From JANNSX01 sp046348995 (GTDB taxonomy: Bacteria > Pseudomonadota > Alphaproteobacteria > Rhizobiales > Hyphomicrobiaceae), in assembly GCA_046348995.1 (NCBI GenBank), contig JAXMDB010000007.1, positions 186,001 through 250,000 of the forward strand: a stretch of 64,000 bases of DNA, given 5' to 3'. Positions 8,821 to 16,985 of the stretch are shown piece by piece (position 1 is the stretch's first letter; each line of letters opens with the position of its first letter). Under the pieces are notes generated by a model. That model searched no databases. It was not told the origin of the DNA and was given only the letters and a program-made list of their open reading frames with translations. Position numbers and translations under genes: made by a program.

Positions 8821-10719
8821 ATGCCGACGACCAAAGCCCATGCACCCTACCCGCTCGATCCGCTGAGCGCCGCCGAGATCGATGCGGTAGTCGCCATCGT
8901 GCGCCGCGACGGCGGGCTCGATAAGACGGCCTGGGTCGAGACGGTTGCGACCGCCGAACCCGACAAGGCGGTGCTGAAACAAGGAAGCACCTGGCGCAAG
9001 GCCCATGTCTGCTTCTACGAGCGATCGAGTGGCCGCACCTTCGATGGATTGGTCGATCTCGCAGCGGGCAAGCTCGAAGCCTGGGCGCATGTGCCGGACG
9101 CGCAAGCGCGCATCGTCATCGACGAGTTCAACGAGGGGATGAAGATCGCCGCGGATGATCCGCAAGTACAGGCGGCGCTCAAGAAGCGTGGCATCACGGA
9201 CTTCAGCCGCGTCATCATCGAGCCGTGGGCGGCGGGCTACTTCGGCATCAAGGGCGAGGACGGGCAGCGGATCGCCTACGGCCATTGCTGGCTCGCCTCC
9301 GAGGACGGCGACAATCCCTATGCCATGCCGATCGCCAACCTGCATCCGGTGATCGACCTGCGGGCGGGAAAAGTGCTGCGCGTCGACGACTTTGGCGTCG
9401 TCCCCCTGCCGCCAGAGCCCGCCAAGATCCACAACCGCACAGAGCTGCGCACCGACATCAAACCGCTCCACGTCACACAGCCGGAGGGACCGAGCTTCAC
9501 CGTCGAGGGCCATGTCGTGCGCTGGCAGAAGTGGCGCTTCCGCGTCGGCTTCAACGTGCGCGAGGGCCTCGTGCTGCACGAGATCGGCTACGAGGACGGC
9601 GGGCGCCTGCGCTCGATCATGCACCGCGCCTCGATGTCGGAGATGGTGGTGCCCTACGGCGATCCGACCGGTGGCAACTTCCGCCGCAACGCCTTCGACA
9701 CCGGCGAGTACGGCATCGGGCAATTGCTCGACAGCCTGACGCTCGGCTGCGATTGCTTGGGCCACATCCACTACTTCGACATGGACATGCACGACTGGAA
9801 CGGCCAGACGCGCACGATCAAGAACGCCATCTGCATGCACGAGGAGGACTACGGTCTCCTCTGGAAATATACGAACTGGCTCAACAACCAGGTGACGAGC
9901 GCGCGCTCGCGCCGCCTCGTCGTCTCCTCGATCGCCACCATCGGCAACTACGTCTACGGCTTCTTCTGGTACTTCTATCAGGACGGCACGATCGGCATCG
10001 AGATCAAGGCGACGGGCATTCCGTTTCCAAGCGGCATACCTGTCGGCGAGCATTCGGCTTACGGCGAGACCGTCGCCCACGGCATCACCTCGCACGTGCA
10101 CCAGCACTCGTTCAACTTCCGCTTCGACATGGCGGTGGACGGCGAGAGGAATGCGGTGCGCGAGATCGATTGCGAGATGGCGCCGGCCGGGCCGGACAAT
10201 GCGTGGGGGAACGCCGGCAAGGTCATCGTGCGGCCGCTCGAGTCGGAGCTCGCCGCGCAGCGCACGATGGATCTGGAACGCGCGCGCTACTGGAAGGTCG
10301 TCAATCCGAACGTAAAGAACGCCTATGGCGTGCCGGTCGGCTACAAGCTCGTGCCGGGCGTCAACGGCGTGCCGTTTCTCAGGCCCGAGGCACACGTCGC
10401 CCAGCGCGCGGGCTTCATGTTCAAGCATTTCTGGGCGACGCAGTATCGGGGCGACGAATTGTTCGCGGCGGGCAAATACCCCAACCAGCATCAGGGTGGC
10501 GACGGTCTGCCGAAGTGGACCAAGCGCGATGCGAAGCTCGAAAACGAGAACGTCGTCGTCTGGTACACGCTCAACTATCACCACCTGCCGCGGCCGGAGG
10601 ATTTCCCCGTGCAGCCGTGCGTCTACGCCGGCTTCCACTGGATGCCGGCCGGCTTCTTCGACAAGAACCCGGCGTTCGACGTGCCGATGGTGAAGAACGA
10701 GAAGAGCTGCTGCACGTGA
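8821..10719 (+). CDS. Copper amine oxidase (primary-amine oxidase, TPQ type)
   Basis: This 632-residue protein has the length and layout of bacterial copper amine oxidases: N2/N3 domains (about 1-210) and a large catalytic beta-sandwich. Y377 in G-N-Y-V-Y is the expected precursor of the topaquinone cofactor, D293 in N-A-F-D-T-G-E-Y-G-I-G the catalytic base, and H427-Q-H429 plus the histidine in Y-H-H-L-P-R-P-E-D the copper ligands. It converts a primary amine to aldehyde, ammonia and hydrogen peroxide. There is no export signal, as in Arthrobacter phenylethylamine and histamine oxidases. The substrate is unknown; tyramine, phenylethylamine and agmatine-type amines are all possible. Confidence 0.94.
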   Translation: MPTTKAHAPYPLDPLSAAEIDAVVAIVRRDGGLDKTAWVETVATAEPDKAVLKQGSTWRKAHVCFYERSSGRTFDGLVDLAAGKLEAWAHVPDAQARIVIDEFNEGMKIAADDPQVQAALKKRGITDFSRVIIEPWAAGYFGIKGEDGQRIAYGHCWLASEDGDNPYAMPIANLHPVIDLRAGKVLRVDDFGVVPLPPEPAKIHNRTELRTDIKPLHVTQPEGPSFTVEGHVVRWQKWRFRVGFNVREGLVLHEIGYEDGGRLRSIMHRASMSEMVVPYGDPTGGNFRRNAFDTGEYGIGQLLDSLTLGCDCLGHIHYFDMDMHDWNGQTRTIKNAICMHEEDYGLLWKYTNWLNNQVTSARSRRLVVSSIATIGNYVYGFFWYFYQDGTIGIEIKATGIPFPSGIPVGEHSAYGETVAHGITSHVHQHSFNFRFDMAVDGERNAVREIDCEMAPAGPDNAWGNAGKVIVRPLESELAAQRTMDLERARYWKVVNPNVKNAYGVPVGYKLVPGVNGVPFLRPEAHVAQRAGFMFKHFWATQYRGDELFAAGKYPNQHQGGDGLPKWTKRDAKLENENVVVWYTLNYHHLPRPEDFPVQPCVYAGFHWMPAGFFDKNPAFDVPMVKNEKSCCT

Positions 10720-10762
10720 GGGGCTGCGTGCATTGACGGGCAATCTGGACGAGCTGAACGCT

Positions 10763-10908
10763 TCCCTCCCCCCTTGAGGGGGAGGGACAGGGTGGGGGGG
10801 CGAAACAAACAAATCCTTGCTCGCGCCTTCCCCCTCATCCCAAGCGACTAAGGGTTTAGCTGTGCGCTTAACCCAAGTCGCTTGGCCTTCCCCCTCGAAG
10901 GGGGGAAG
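10763..10908. repeat. Family D long palindromic repeat, copy 1
   Basis: Outer arms of the type CTTCCCTCCCCCCTTGAGGG and CCTTCCCCCTCGAAGGGGGG flank inner arms built on ATCCCAAGCGACT and AAGTCGCTTGG. Related copies lie at 19078-19224 and 47608-47759. This one separates the convergent amine oxidase and NYN genes and could terminate both. It fills most of the 197-bp gap. Confidence 0.9.
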
Positions 10909-10916
10909 CGAAGAGG

Positions 10917-12590
10917 CTAACGCTGCCGGACGAACCTCGGCATGTTGAGCACATCCTGCCCGGCAAAGTCGCCGGCGCCGCCAGTGTCGGCGGCCTGGGC
11001 CGCGCGCTCCATGGCGATCTGCTGTTGCGCATAGCTCGCGTGCCGCTGCGCCATCTGCGCGCCGACCGGACCACCCGCGAACCAGGCATCAATGAGATCG
11101 AGCTCGTCGGCGGTGAGGTTCAGCCCCTGACCGCGGCAGCGCGCCACCGCGAAGTTCCGGAAGCGGCCGGCGAACAGGTTGGGCGAGGCCCCCTGCTCGA
11201 ACCACGGATCGGCCTCGCTCACGACGTCGAGCACGAAGCGCACGTCGTCGCGCTTGACCTCGAGACCGCGCGCGCTTGCCCGCTCCTGGATGTTGGAGAT
11301 GGTCTGCGCACCACTCAGATTGTTCTCGTTGATCTCGAGCGCCATCACCTCGAACAGCGTGCGATAGTCCTGCGGCGCGAGCGGCGGGGCCTGGCAAGCC
11401 TCGTGGATGCGGGCGATGGAGGCCTGCAAATTCGCGGGCTGCTTGGCGATCTGCGGAGCCGGCGCGGCCGGAGGCGGAGCAGGCTTGCGAACTGCCGGCG
11501 GCGCCACAGCTTGCGGCGGCATCGGCAGCGTCGGCTCGATCTGCCGTGCGAGCGGCGCAGCCGCAGGCGCGGGCTCGCGCGCGACAGGCGCCGTCATCGC
11601 CGGCTGGACATTCGGCATCGGCAGCTCCGGCACCTCGATGGTGACGGGCGGCGCGATCGCCTTCGAGGCCGGCACGACCGGGCTCTCGATCTGCGGCGGA
11701 CGGCGCTCGATAATGCCGGGCTGGCCGTGCCGCTTGGGCTCGAAGGCCAGGAACGGCGCCTGCTCGGTCAGGCGGATGTCGTCGGGCAGGTTCGCCGCCA
11801 GGAAGGCGCGGAACGAGCCGAAGCCCGCCCAGCTCGTGCCGATCGTGCGATCATGACCGAGCGACCGCGTCGCCTTGTCGGCCAGCACCTCGAGCGGCAC
11901 CGGCTTGTCGGAGGCATAGATCGCCTCGGCGACGAGCTCGAGAATTTCCAGCCGCGGCAGCTCGACGGAGACCGGCGCGGACGAGCTCTCCTGGCTCGCC
12001 CCCTCGCTCTTCGTCAGCAGGCGAACGAGGTCCATCTCCTTGACCTCGCCGTCGCAGATCGCCGTGTAGGGCGAGGCGGTTTGCTCGTTGGCGTAGATGA
12101 TCGTGCGGCGGGCATGCGCGCGCAGGCGATGCAGGACGGGCGTGAAGTCCGCATCGCTCGACAGGATGATGAACTCGTCGAAATAGGTCTCGTGGGTGAG
12201 GAAGTCGCGGACATCCATCACCATGCGGATGTCGGACGAGTTCTTGAGCTGCGCCGTCAAGGGCGGACAGTCGATGATCTCGAAGCCCGCGCGCAGGAAG
12301 TGATGGCGCACGAAGGGGAACGAGCTCATGTCGGTCGAGTTGTCGCGCGGATTGCGGCGCGGCACCGGGTTGCCGTAGCATCGGTTCATGACGATGCGGC
12401 GCGGCGCGCCCAAATCGATCGAGCCGGTCGGCGTGATGAGCTTGCCGCTCTCGATGGCGCGAATCCACAGGCCCGCATCCTTGGCGAACCGCTTGGCCGC
12501 GTCCTCGTCCTTGCGCTTCAGCGACAGATAGATGTTGTCGTAGTCGACGAACACCGCGCTGAGGCACGGTCCTCCGGACTCTCGTTTCAT
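10917..12590 (-). CDS. NYN-domain putative ribonuclease with LOTUS-like segment
   Basis: The 557-residue protein begins with a NYN (PIN-like) nuclease domain (about 10-180). Its acidic residues sit in V-F-V-D-Y-D-N-I-Y, S-S-D-I-R-M-V-M-D-V and I-L-S-S-D-A-D-F-T-P-V, the usual metal-binding set. Residues 210-300 (ending around G-S-F-R-A-F-L-A-A-N-L-P) look like an OST-HTH/LOTUS RNA-binding module. A Pro/Ala-rich linker (about 305-395) and a helical C-terminal region follow. This order resembles LabA/DUF88 proteins, thought to act on RNA in the cytoplasm. The biological target is unknown. Confidence 0.82.
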   Translation of the reverse strand: MKRESGGPCLSAVFVDYDNIYLSLKRKDEDAAKRFAKDAGLWIRAIESGKLITPTGSIDLGAPRRIVMNRCYGNPVPRRNPRDNSTDMSSFPFVRHHFLRAGFEIIDCPPLTAQLKNSSDIRMVMDVRDFLTHETYFDEFIILSSDADFTPVLHRLRAHARRTIIYANEQTASPYTAICDGEVKEMDLVRLLTKSEGASQESSSAPVSVELPRLEILELVAEAIYASDKPVPLEVLADKATRSLGHDRTIGTSWAGFGSFRAFLAANLPDDIRLTEQAPFLAFEPKRHGQPGIIERRPPQIESPVVPASKAIAPPVTIEVPELPMPNVQPAMTAPVAREPAPAAAPLARQIEPTLPMPPQAVAPPAVRKPAPPPAAPAPQIAKQPANLQASIARIHEACQAPPLAPQDYRTLFEVMALEINENNLSGAQTISNIQERASARGLEVKRDDVRFVLDVVSEADPWFEQGASPNLFAGRFRNFAVARCRGQGLNLTADELDLIDAWFAGGPVGAQMAQRHASYAQQQIAMERAAQAADTGGAGDFAGQDVLNMPRFVRQR

Positions 12591-12815
12591 GGCTTATGTT
12601 GCCCCCGCCACCCACTGTTGCGGGCGAGTGTAGTGATCGAGCCTCGCCCCGCAAGCGCGGGCGCGCCTCAGGTGGGACGCAACCGGAATTCGTTCGCCCG
12701 CTCAGAGGCTTGCCATTAATCTATGCTTTGGATGAAAGGTGGAGGAGGCGGCTGCCACACGTCCGCCTCAGCCTTCCGCCTCGTCAACTGATTCGTTTTT
12801 GGGTCGCGATGCGCG

Positions 12816-13586
12816 TCAGGACTTGTTCTTGCGCTCGCGCACCTCGGCGAACACCTGCCAGTCCTCAGCGCCCTCGAGCCCGAGCCGTTTGCGGATCGCC
12901 TGGCTCTGCGGACGGATGAACGGATTGGCGGCGAGCTCGGCGGCAATCGTCGTCGGCAGCGTCGGCTTGCCTTGAGCCCGCAACCCCTCGACCTCCTTGG
13001 CGCGGGCCTGGAGCGCCGCGTTCTCGGGCTCGATCGTCAGCGCGAACTTGGCGTTGGCCGCCGTGTATTCGTGGCCGCAATAGATGGCGGTATCGGCCGG
13101 CAGCGCCGCGAGCTTGGCGAGGCTCTCCCACATCATCCGCATGTCGCCCTCGATGACGCGGCCGCAGCCGATCGAGAACAGCGTGTCGCCGACGAAGGCG
13201 GCCTTCGCCTCCGGCATCCAGAAGGTGATGTGGCCGAGCGTGTGGCCGGGTGTGTCGAGCACGCGCACCTCGATTTGGCCGAGCTTGAACGAGTCCCCGC
13301 CGCCGACGGTCTTGTCGAGGCCGGCGATCTTGGCGGCGTCATTCTTGGGGCCGATGACGGTCGCCTTGTAGCGGGCCTTCAGCGCCGCGATGCCATCCGT
13401 GTGATCGGCGTGATGGTGGGTCACGAGAATGTGGGTCAGGGCCCAGCCGGCAGCCTTCAGCGCCGCCTCGACGGCAGCCTCCTCAGGGGCGTCGATCGCC
13501 GCGACGGTATTGGTCGCGGGATCCCGGAGGATCACTCCGAAATTGTCGGAGAGACAGGGAAACTGACGAATTTCGAGGGCGGGCAT
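12816..13586 (-). CDS. gloB: Hydroxyacylglutathione hydrolase (glyoxalase II)
   Basis: A 256-residue metallo-beta-lactamase-fold hydrolase of standard GloB length. The metal site is present as T-H-H-H-A-D-H (56-62), followed by T-P-G-H-T-L-G-H and Y-C-G-H-E-Y-T, the last typical of glyoxalase II. A C-terminal helical domain for glutathione thioester binding follows. It hydrolyses S-lactoylglutathione in methylglyoxal detoxification. The start at 13586 gives the normal M-P-A-L-E-I-R-Q-F-P beginning; the 15 residues upstream in frame do not fit the family. The gene is divergent from the methyltransferase at 13744, a neighbourhood I recall from other alphaproteobacteria. Confidence 0.95.
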   Translation of the reverse strand: MPALEIRQFPCLSDNFGVILRDPATNTVAAIDAPEEAAVEAALKAAGWALTHILVTHHHADHTDGIAALKARYKATVIGPKNDAAKIAGLDKTVGGGDSFKLGQIEVRVLDTPGHTLGHITFWMPEAKAAFVGDTLFSIGCGRVIEGDMRMMWESLAKLAALPADTAIYCGHEYTAANAKFALTIEPENAALQARAKEVEGLRAQGKPTLPTTIAAELAANPFIRPQSQAIRKRLGLEGAEDWQVFAEVRERKNKS

Positions 13587-13743
13587 GGGGCTATCCGGTG
13601 TTGCTGACGGGTGTTGGCCCCAATCAAACACAAGTCCCTGCCGCCGTCACGCCGGGGACTTTCGGACCGATTGAGGATTGTCGGCTTGAGCCCGTCGATG
13701 CCACAATGGCCGGGCGCCCCCGTCGAGAGCCAACGGCCAAGCC

Positions 13744-14529
13744 ATGTACCAGGACGTCAACGAGCTCATCGACTTCTACGACACGCCGTCCGGCATCATG
13801 GTCCGGCGTCTCGTCGGGCGTGAAATCCGCGCGCGCTGGCCGTCGCTCGCCGGCCAATCGCTCGCCGGCATCGGCTATCCGGTTCCCTATCTCGGCAGCT
13901 TCCGGGAGGAAGCCGAGAGGGTCGTCGCGCTGATGCCGGCGGGTCAAGGCGTGCGCCGCTGGCCGAAGGCCACGAAGAACCTCACCGCCCTCGTCGAGGA
14001 GGACCAGCTCCCGCTCCCCGACGGCAGCGTCGATCGCATCCTCGCGATCCATGCCCTGGAAATGACCGGCGATGTGCGCCATGTGCTGCGCGAGCTCTGG
14101 CGGGTGCTGTCGCCGGAGGGCCGGCTGCTCATCGTCGCCGCCAATCGCCGTGGCCTGTGGGCGCAGCGCGAGTCGACGCCCTTCGGCCATGGACGGCCTT
14201 ACAGCCGCGGCCAGCTCGAGCGGCTGCTCGACAGCGCCATGCTTTCGGTCGAGAGCATCGGGCACGCGCTCGCCGTACCGCCGCTGCATGTGCGCGCCCT
14301 GCAGCGGGCCGCGATGCCGATCGAGCGCATCGGTCTCACCCTCTGGCCAGCCTTCGCGGGACTCGTCGTCGTCGAGGCCTCGAAGCGCATGATGGGCGGG
14401 CTCGCGGTGCCGGTGCGCGGACGGCGGATGCGGCTGCGGGCGCTCGCGCCGCAAACGGCGCAACGGGTCGAGCAGCTACGGCATCAGCCGGGACAGACTT
14501 CGCGCCGCCGCTTCACCCGTTCCGGGTGA
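13744..14529 (+). CDS. Class I SAM-dependent methyltransferase (type 11-like), substrate unknown
   Basis: A 261-residue protein whose central part follows the methyltransferase fold: L-P-L-P-D-G-S-V-D-R-I-L-A-I-H-A-L-E (motif II region, about 92-109) and L-R-E-L-W-R-V-L-S-P-E-G-R-L-L-I-V (about 116-132). The glycine-rich SAM loop near residue 42 (L-A-G-I-G-Y-P-V-P-Y-L) is atypical. The C-terminus is rich in Arg and ends 17 bp inside the 3' end of metW on the other strand. The gene starts 157 bp from divergent gloB. No substrate can be assigned. Confidence 0.8.
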   Translation: MYQDVNELIDFYDTPSGIMVRRLVGREIRARWPSLAGQSLAGIGYPVPYLGSFREEAERVVALMPAGQGVRRWPKATKNLTALVEEDQLPLPDGSVDRILAIHALEMTGDVRHVLRELWRVLSPEGRLLIVAANRRGLWAQRESTPFGHGRPYSRGQLERLLDSAMLSVESIGHALAVPPLHVRALQRAAMPIERIGLTLWPAFAGLVVVEASKRMMGGLAVPVRGRRMRLRALAPQTAQRVEQLRHQPGQTSRRRFTRSG

Positions 14530-15151
14530 GCAGCACGAGCGCCTGTGTGCCGAGCAGGTTCTGGAGGAAGCCCGGCACCTTGCCCGACACCGCGCGGCCC
14601 GCGCCATCGAGCACGATGAGCTTCTCGACGCGCGCGCCGGCCTCACCGCACAGGTCGAGGAAGTCGCGGATCGAGCAGAGGTGGATGTTGGGCGTGTCGT
14701 ACCAGCGATAGGGCAAGCTGTCCGTCACCGGCATCCGGCCGGTGATCGTGAACTGGAAGCGCGGCCGCCAATGCGCGAAGTTGGGGAACGAGACGATCGC
14801 ATGCCGGCCGATCCGAAGTAGATTCTCCAAAACCGGCTTCGGCGCTTCTGTCGCCTGGATGGTGAGCGACAGGATCGCATAGTCGAACGACTTGTCGGGG
14901 TAGAATTCGAGATCGACGTCGGCATCGCCATGGATCACCGAGAGGCCGCGGGCGACACACTCCGACACCTCCGCCCGCCCCTTCTCGATGCCGCGGCCGT
15001 CGACCTGACGCCGCTCCGCCAAGAGCTCGAGCAGGTCACCGTCGCCGCAGCCGACGTCGAGCACACGCGCGCCCAGCGCGACCATGTCGGCGATCAGCAG
15101 ATGATCGATGCGCGGCGTGCGCGCGGCCGGGGTCTCGCTCGGGTGTGACAT
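14513..15151 (-). CDS. metW: Methionine biosynthesis protein MetW
   Basis: A 212-residue methyltransferase-fold protein with the SAM motif V-L-D-V-G-C-G-D-G-D-L-L-E-L-L near residue 30. Family-specific stretches are also present, such as S-F-P-N-F-A-H-W-R-P-R-F-Q and L-P-Y-R-W-Y-D-T-P-N-I-H. MetW works with MetX in homoserine acetylation/methionine synthesis in many proteobacteria. Its ATG overlaps the metX stop by one base (ATGA), so the two are translationally coupled. The 3' end overlaps the convergent methyltransferase gene by 17 bp. Confidence 0.95.
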   Translation of the reverse strand: MSHPSETPAARTPRIDHLLIADMVALGARVLDVGCGDGDLLELLAERRQVDGRGIEKGRAEVSECVARGLSVIHGDADVDLEFYPDKSFDYAILSLTIQATEAPKPVLENLLRIGRHAIVSFPNFAHWRPRFQFTITGRMPVTDSLPYRWYDTPNIHLCSIRDFLDLCGEAGARVEKLIVLDGAGRAVSGKVPGFLQNLLGTQALVLLTRNG

Positions 15152-16428
15152 CAGCGGGCGGCGCCCCTCGTCGCTGGTTTGAGGCCGCGCAGGCGCGCGC
15201 TGCTTTCGAGGAACCCAGAGACCGTCGCGATGAGCTCGGGCTCGTCCAGCAGGAAGGCATCGTGCCCCTTGTCGCTCGTCACCTCGACGAATGAGACGTT
15301 GGCGGCCACCGCGTTGAGCGCCTGCACGATCGTGCGGTTCTCGCGCGTCGGATAGAGCCAGTCGGACGTGAAGGAGACGACGCAGAACCGGGTCTTCGTA
15401 CCGGCAAACGCGTTCGCGAGCTTAGCCCCGTACTCGGCGGGGAGATCGAAGTAGTCCATGGCGCGCGTGATGTAGAGATAGCTGTTGGCGTCGAAGCGGT
15501 CGACGAAGCCATGGCCCTGGTAGCGCAGGTAGCTCTCGACTTGGAAGTCGGCGCCGAAGGTGAACGTCTTCTCGTCACGGTCCTGCAGGTTGCGGCCGAA
15601 CTTGCGGTGCAGCGCCTCCTCCGAAAGATAGGTGATGTGGGCCGCCATGCGGGCAACCGCGAGTCCCTTGCGCGGGCCGATCGCTAGCGCTGCGTCAGGC
15701 TGATCGTAGTAGCGGCCGGCGAACCAGCCGGGATCGGCCATGATCGCCTGCCGGCCGACCTCGTGGAAGGCGATGTTCTGCGAGGAGTGGCGCGCGGCGG
15801 TGGCGATCGGGAGCGCGGCGAACACGCGATCCTTGAACTTGACCGCCCATTCGAGCACCTGCATGCCGCCCATCGAGCCGCCGATGACGGCGAACAGCGT
15901 GTCGATGCCCAGATGATCGACGAGCCGCGCCTGCGCCTTCACCATGTCGCCGATGGTGATGACCGGGAAGTCGACGCCGTAGGGTTTCCCCGTCTTGGGG
16001 TCCGGGCGTTTCGGGCCCGACGAGCCCATGCAGCCGCCGAGCACGTTCGAGGTGATGACGAAGTAGCGATCGGTATCGACCGGCTTGCCCGGACCGATCA
16101 TCGTGGTCCACCAGCCCTCGCGGCCGGTGTCGGGATTGGGCGTCGCCGAGTACTGATCACCGGTCAAAGCGTGGCAAACGAGGATCGCGTTCGACTTGTC
16201 CGGGTTGAGCGACCCATAGGTTGTGTAGGCGACCTCGAATGGTGCGAGCGACTGCCCGCTGTCGAGCTTCAGCGGCGCCTCGAAGCGGGCGACCGCCGCG
16301 GTCTCGTTCAGCCGCGCGAGCAGGACGGGATCGCGCACGACGCCCTTGGCCGTCCCTTCGAGCACGACATCGCCGCCGCCTTGAGAGCGGATCGCGACGT
16401 CGGGTTTCTGGTCGTTGGGCGGGGTCAA
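15151..16428 (-). CDS. metX: Homoserine O-acetyltransferase MetX
   Basis: An alpha/beta-hydrolase of the MetX family that acetylates (or succinylates) homoserine in methionine synthesis. Visible motifs are C-H-A-L-T-G-D-Q, the nucleophile elbow G-G-S-M-G-G-M-Q, S-D-W-L-Y-P-T and the catalytic histidine in G-H-D-A-F-L. The start is uncertain. A TTG at 16428 is chosen because a promoter-like pair (TTGACC, 17 bp, AATAAC) lies just upstream at 16462-16490 and a family C repeat begins at 16513. A more distant ATG at 16521 would fall inside that repeat. The chosen form has 425 residues, slightly long, so the true start may be further in. I found no SAM-II riboswitch-like leader. Confidence 0.92.
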   Translation of the reverse strand: MTPPNDQKPDVAIRSQGGGDVVLEGTAKGVVRDPVLLARLNETAAVARFEAPLKLDSGQSLAPFEVAYTTYGSLNPDKSNAILVCHALTGDQYSATPNPDTGREGWWTTMIGPGKPVDTDRYFVITSNVLGGCMGSSGPKRPDPKTGKPYGVDFPVITIGDMVKAQARLVDHLGIDTLFAVIGGSMGGMQVLEWAVKFKDRVFAALPIATAARHSSQNIAFHEVGRQAIMADPGWFAGRYYDQPDAALAIGPRKGLAVARMAAHITYLSEEALHRKFGRNLQDRDEKTFTFGADFQVESYLRYQGHGFVDRFDANSYLYITRAMDYFDLPAEYGAKLANAFAGTKTRFCVVSFTSDWLYPTRENRTIVQALNAVAANVSFVEVTSDKGHDAFLLDEPELIATVSGFLESSARLRGLKPATRGAAR

Positions 16429-16461
16429 CGGGGCTCTCGGCTGGCTTGAGCGATCCGGGCG

Positions 16462-16490
16462 GTTATTCGCGAAACCAGGGAGAGGGTCAA
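16462..16490 (-). promoter_or_regulatory. Putative promoter of metX-metW
   Basis: On the complement, TTGACC (16485-16490) and AATAAC (16462-16467) are spaced by 17 bp, close to a housekeeping sigma factor promoter. It would start transcription about 25-30 bases before the proposed TTG start of metX. It is a pattern match only. Confidence 0.42.
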
Positions 16491-16512
16491 CATATACGAG
16501 CAACCCAAGCTT

Positions 16513-16761
16513 CGTCATCCTCGTCCAAGTGAGCGAAGCGAGCGCCGGACGGGGATCCAGGGGAGACACTTTGGCCGTAAACTTTGCGACGGCCTTCGGC
16601 CGGACTCTCACGCTGGATCCCCATCCTTCGCTCGCATTGCTCGCTCGGATGAGGATGACGAGAGTATCGGCAATCTCCACTTAATCCGTCATCCTCACGC
16701 GCGAGCGCGAAGCGCGCAGCAAGCGTGGGGATCCAGCATGAGAGTCCGGCCGAAGGCCGGC
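16513..16761. repeat. Family C palindromic intergenic repeat, compound copy 1
   Basis: The element contains CGTCATCCTCGTCCAAG, GGGGATCCAGGGG, and their complements CTGGATCCCC and GAGGATGACG, so it folds on itself. After 26 bp (16661-16686) a further partial unit starts at 16687 (CGTCATCCTCACGCGCGAGC). It occupies about half of the 557-bp stretch between metX and hisC. The remainder (16762-16985) holds no convincing gene and should contain the hisC promoter. Confidence 0.9.
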
Positions 16762-16985
16762 TGAACCCCCAACGGCAACAACCTACCCTGCTCCACCGCC
16801 ACGCCGATCAAGCTGAGGAACAGCAGACGCGGGTCGAGGGGGCGGATGACGAAGAAGTACCAACTCGTAGGTCCTTTCGCCTAGCTCGGGGCCTGCGGGC
16901 CAGCACTGATTTGCAGCCGACGGGATGACCCTGCTATCACTCGGGCGGGCGGCCCCGGCCGCGCATCCTTAACACCGAGCCCGCC

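Noticed and set aside
13744..14463. Antisense reading across the methyltransferase gene
   Set aside because: No recognisable domain, and the plus-strand methyltransferase has family motifs.
16755..16900. A hydrophobic reading on the complement (around S-W-Y-F-F-V-I-R-P-L-D-P-R-L-L-F-L-S-L) faintly like a light-harvesting alpha peptide
   Set aside because: There is no start codon after the in-frame stop, the similarity is limited to D-P-R plus hydrophobic residues, and the frame runs into repeat DNA.
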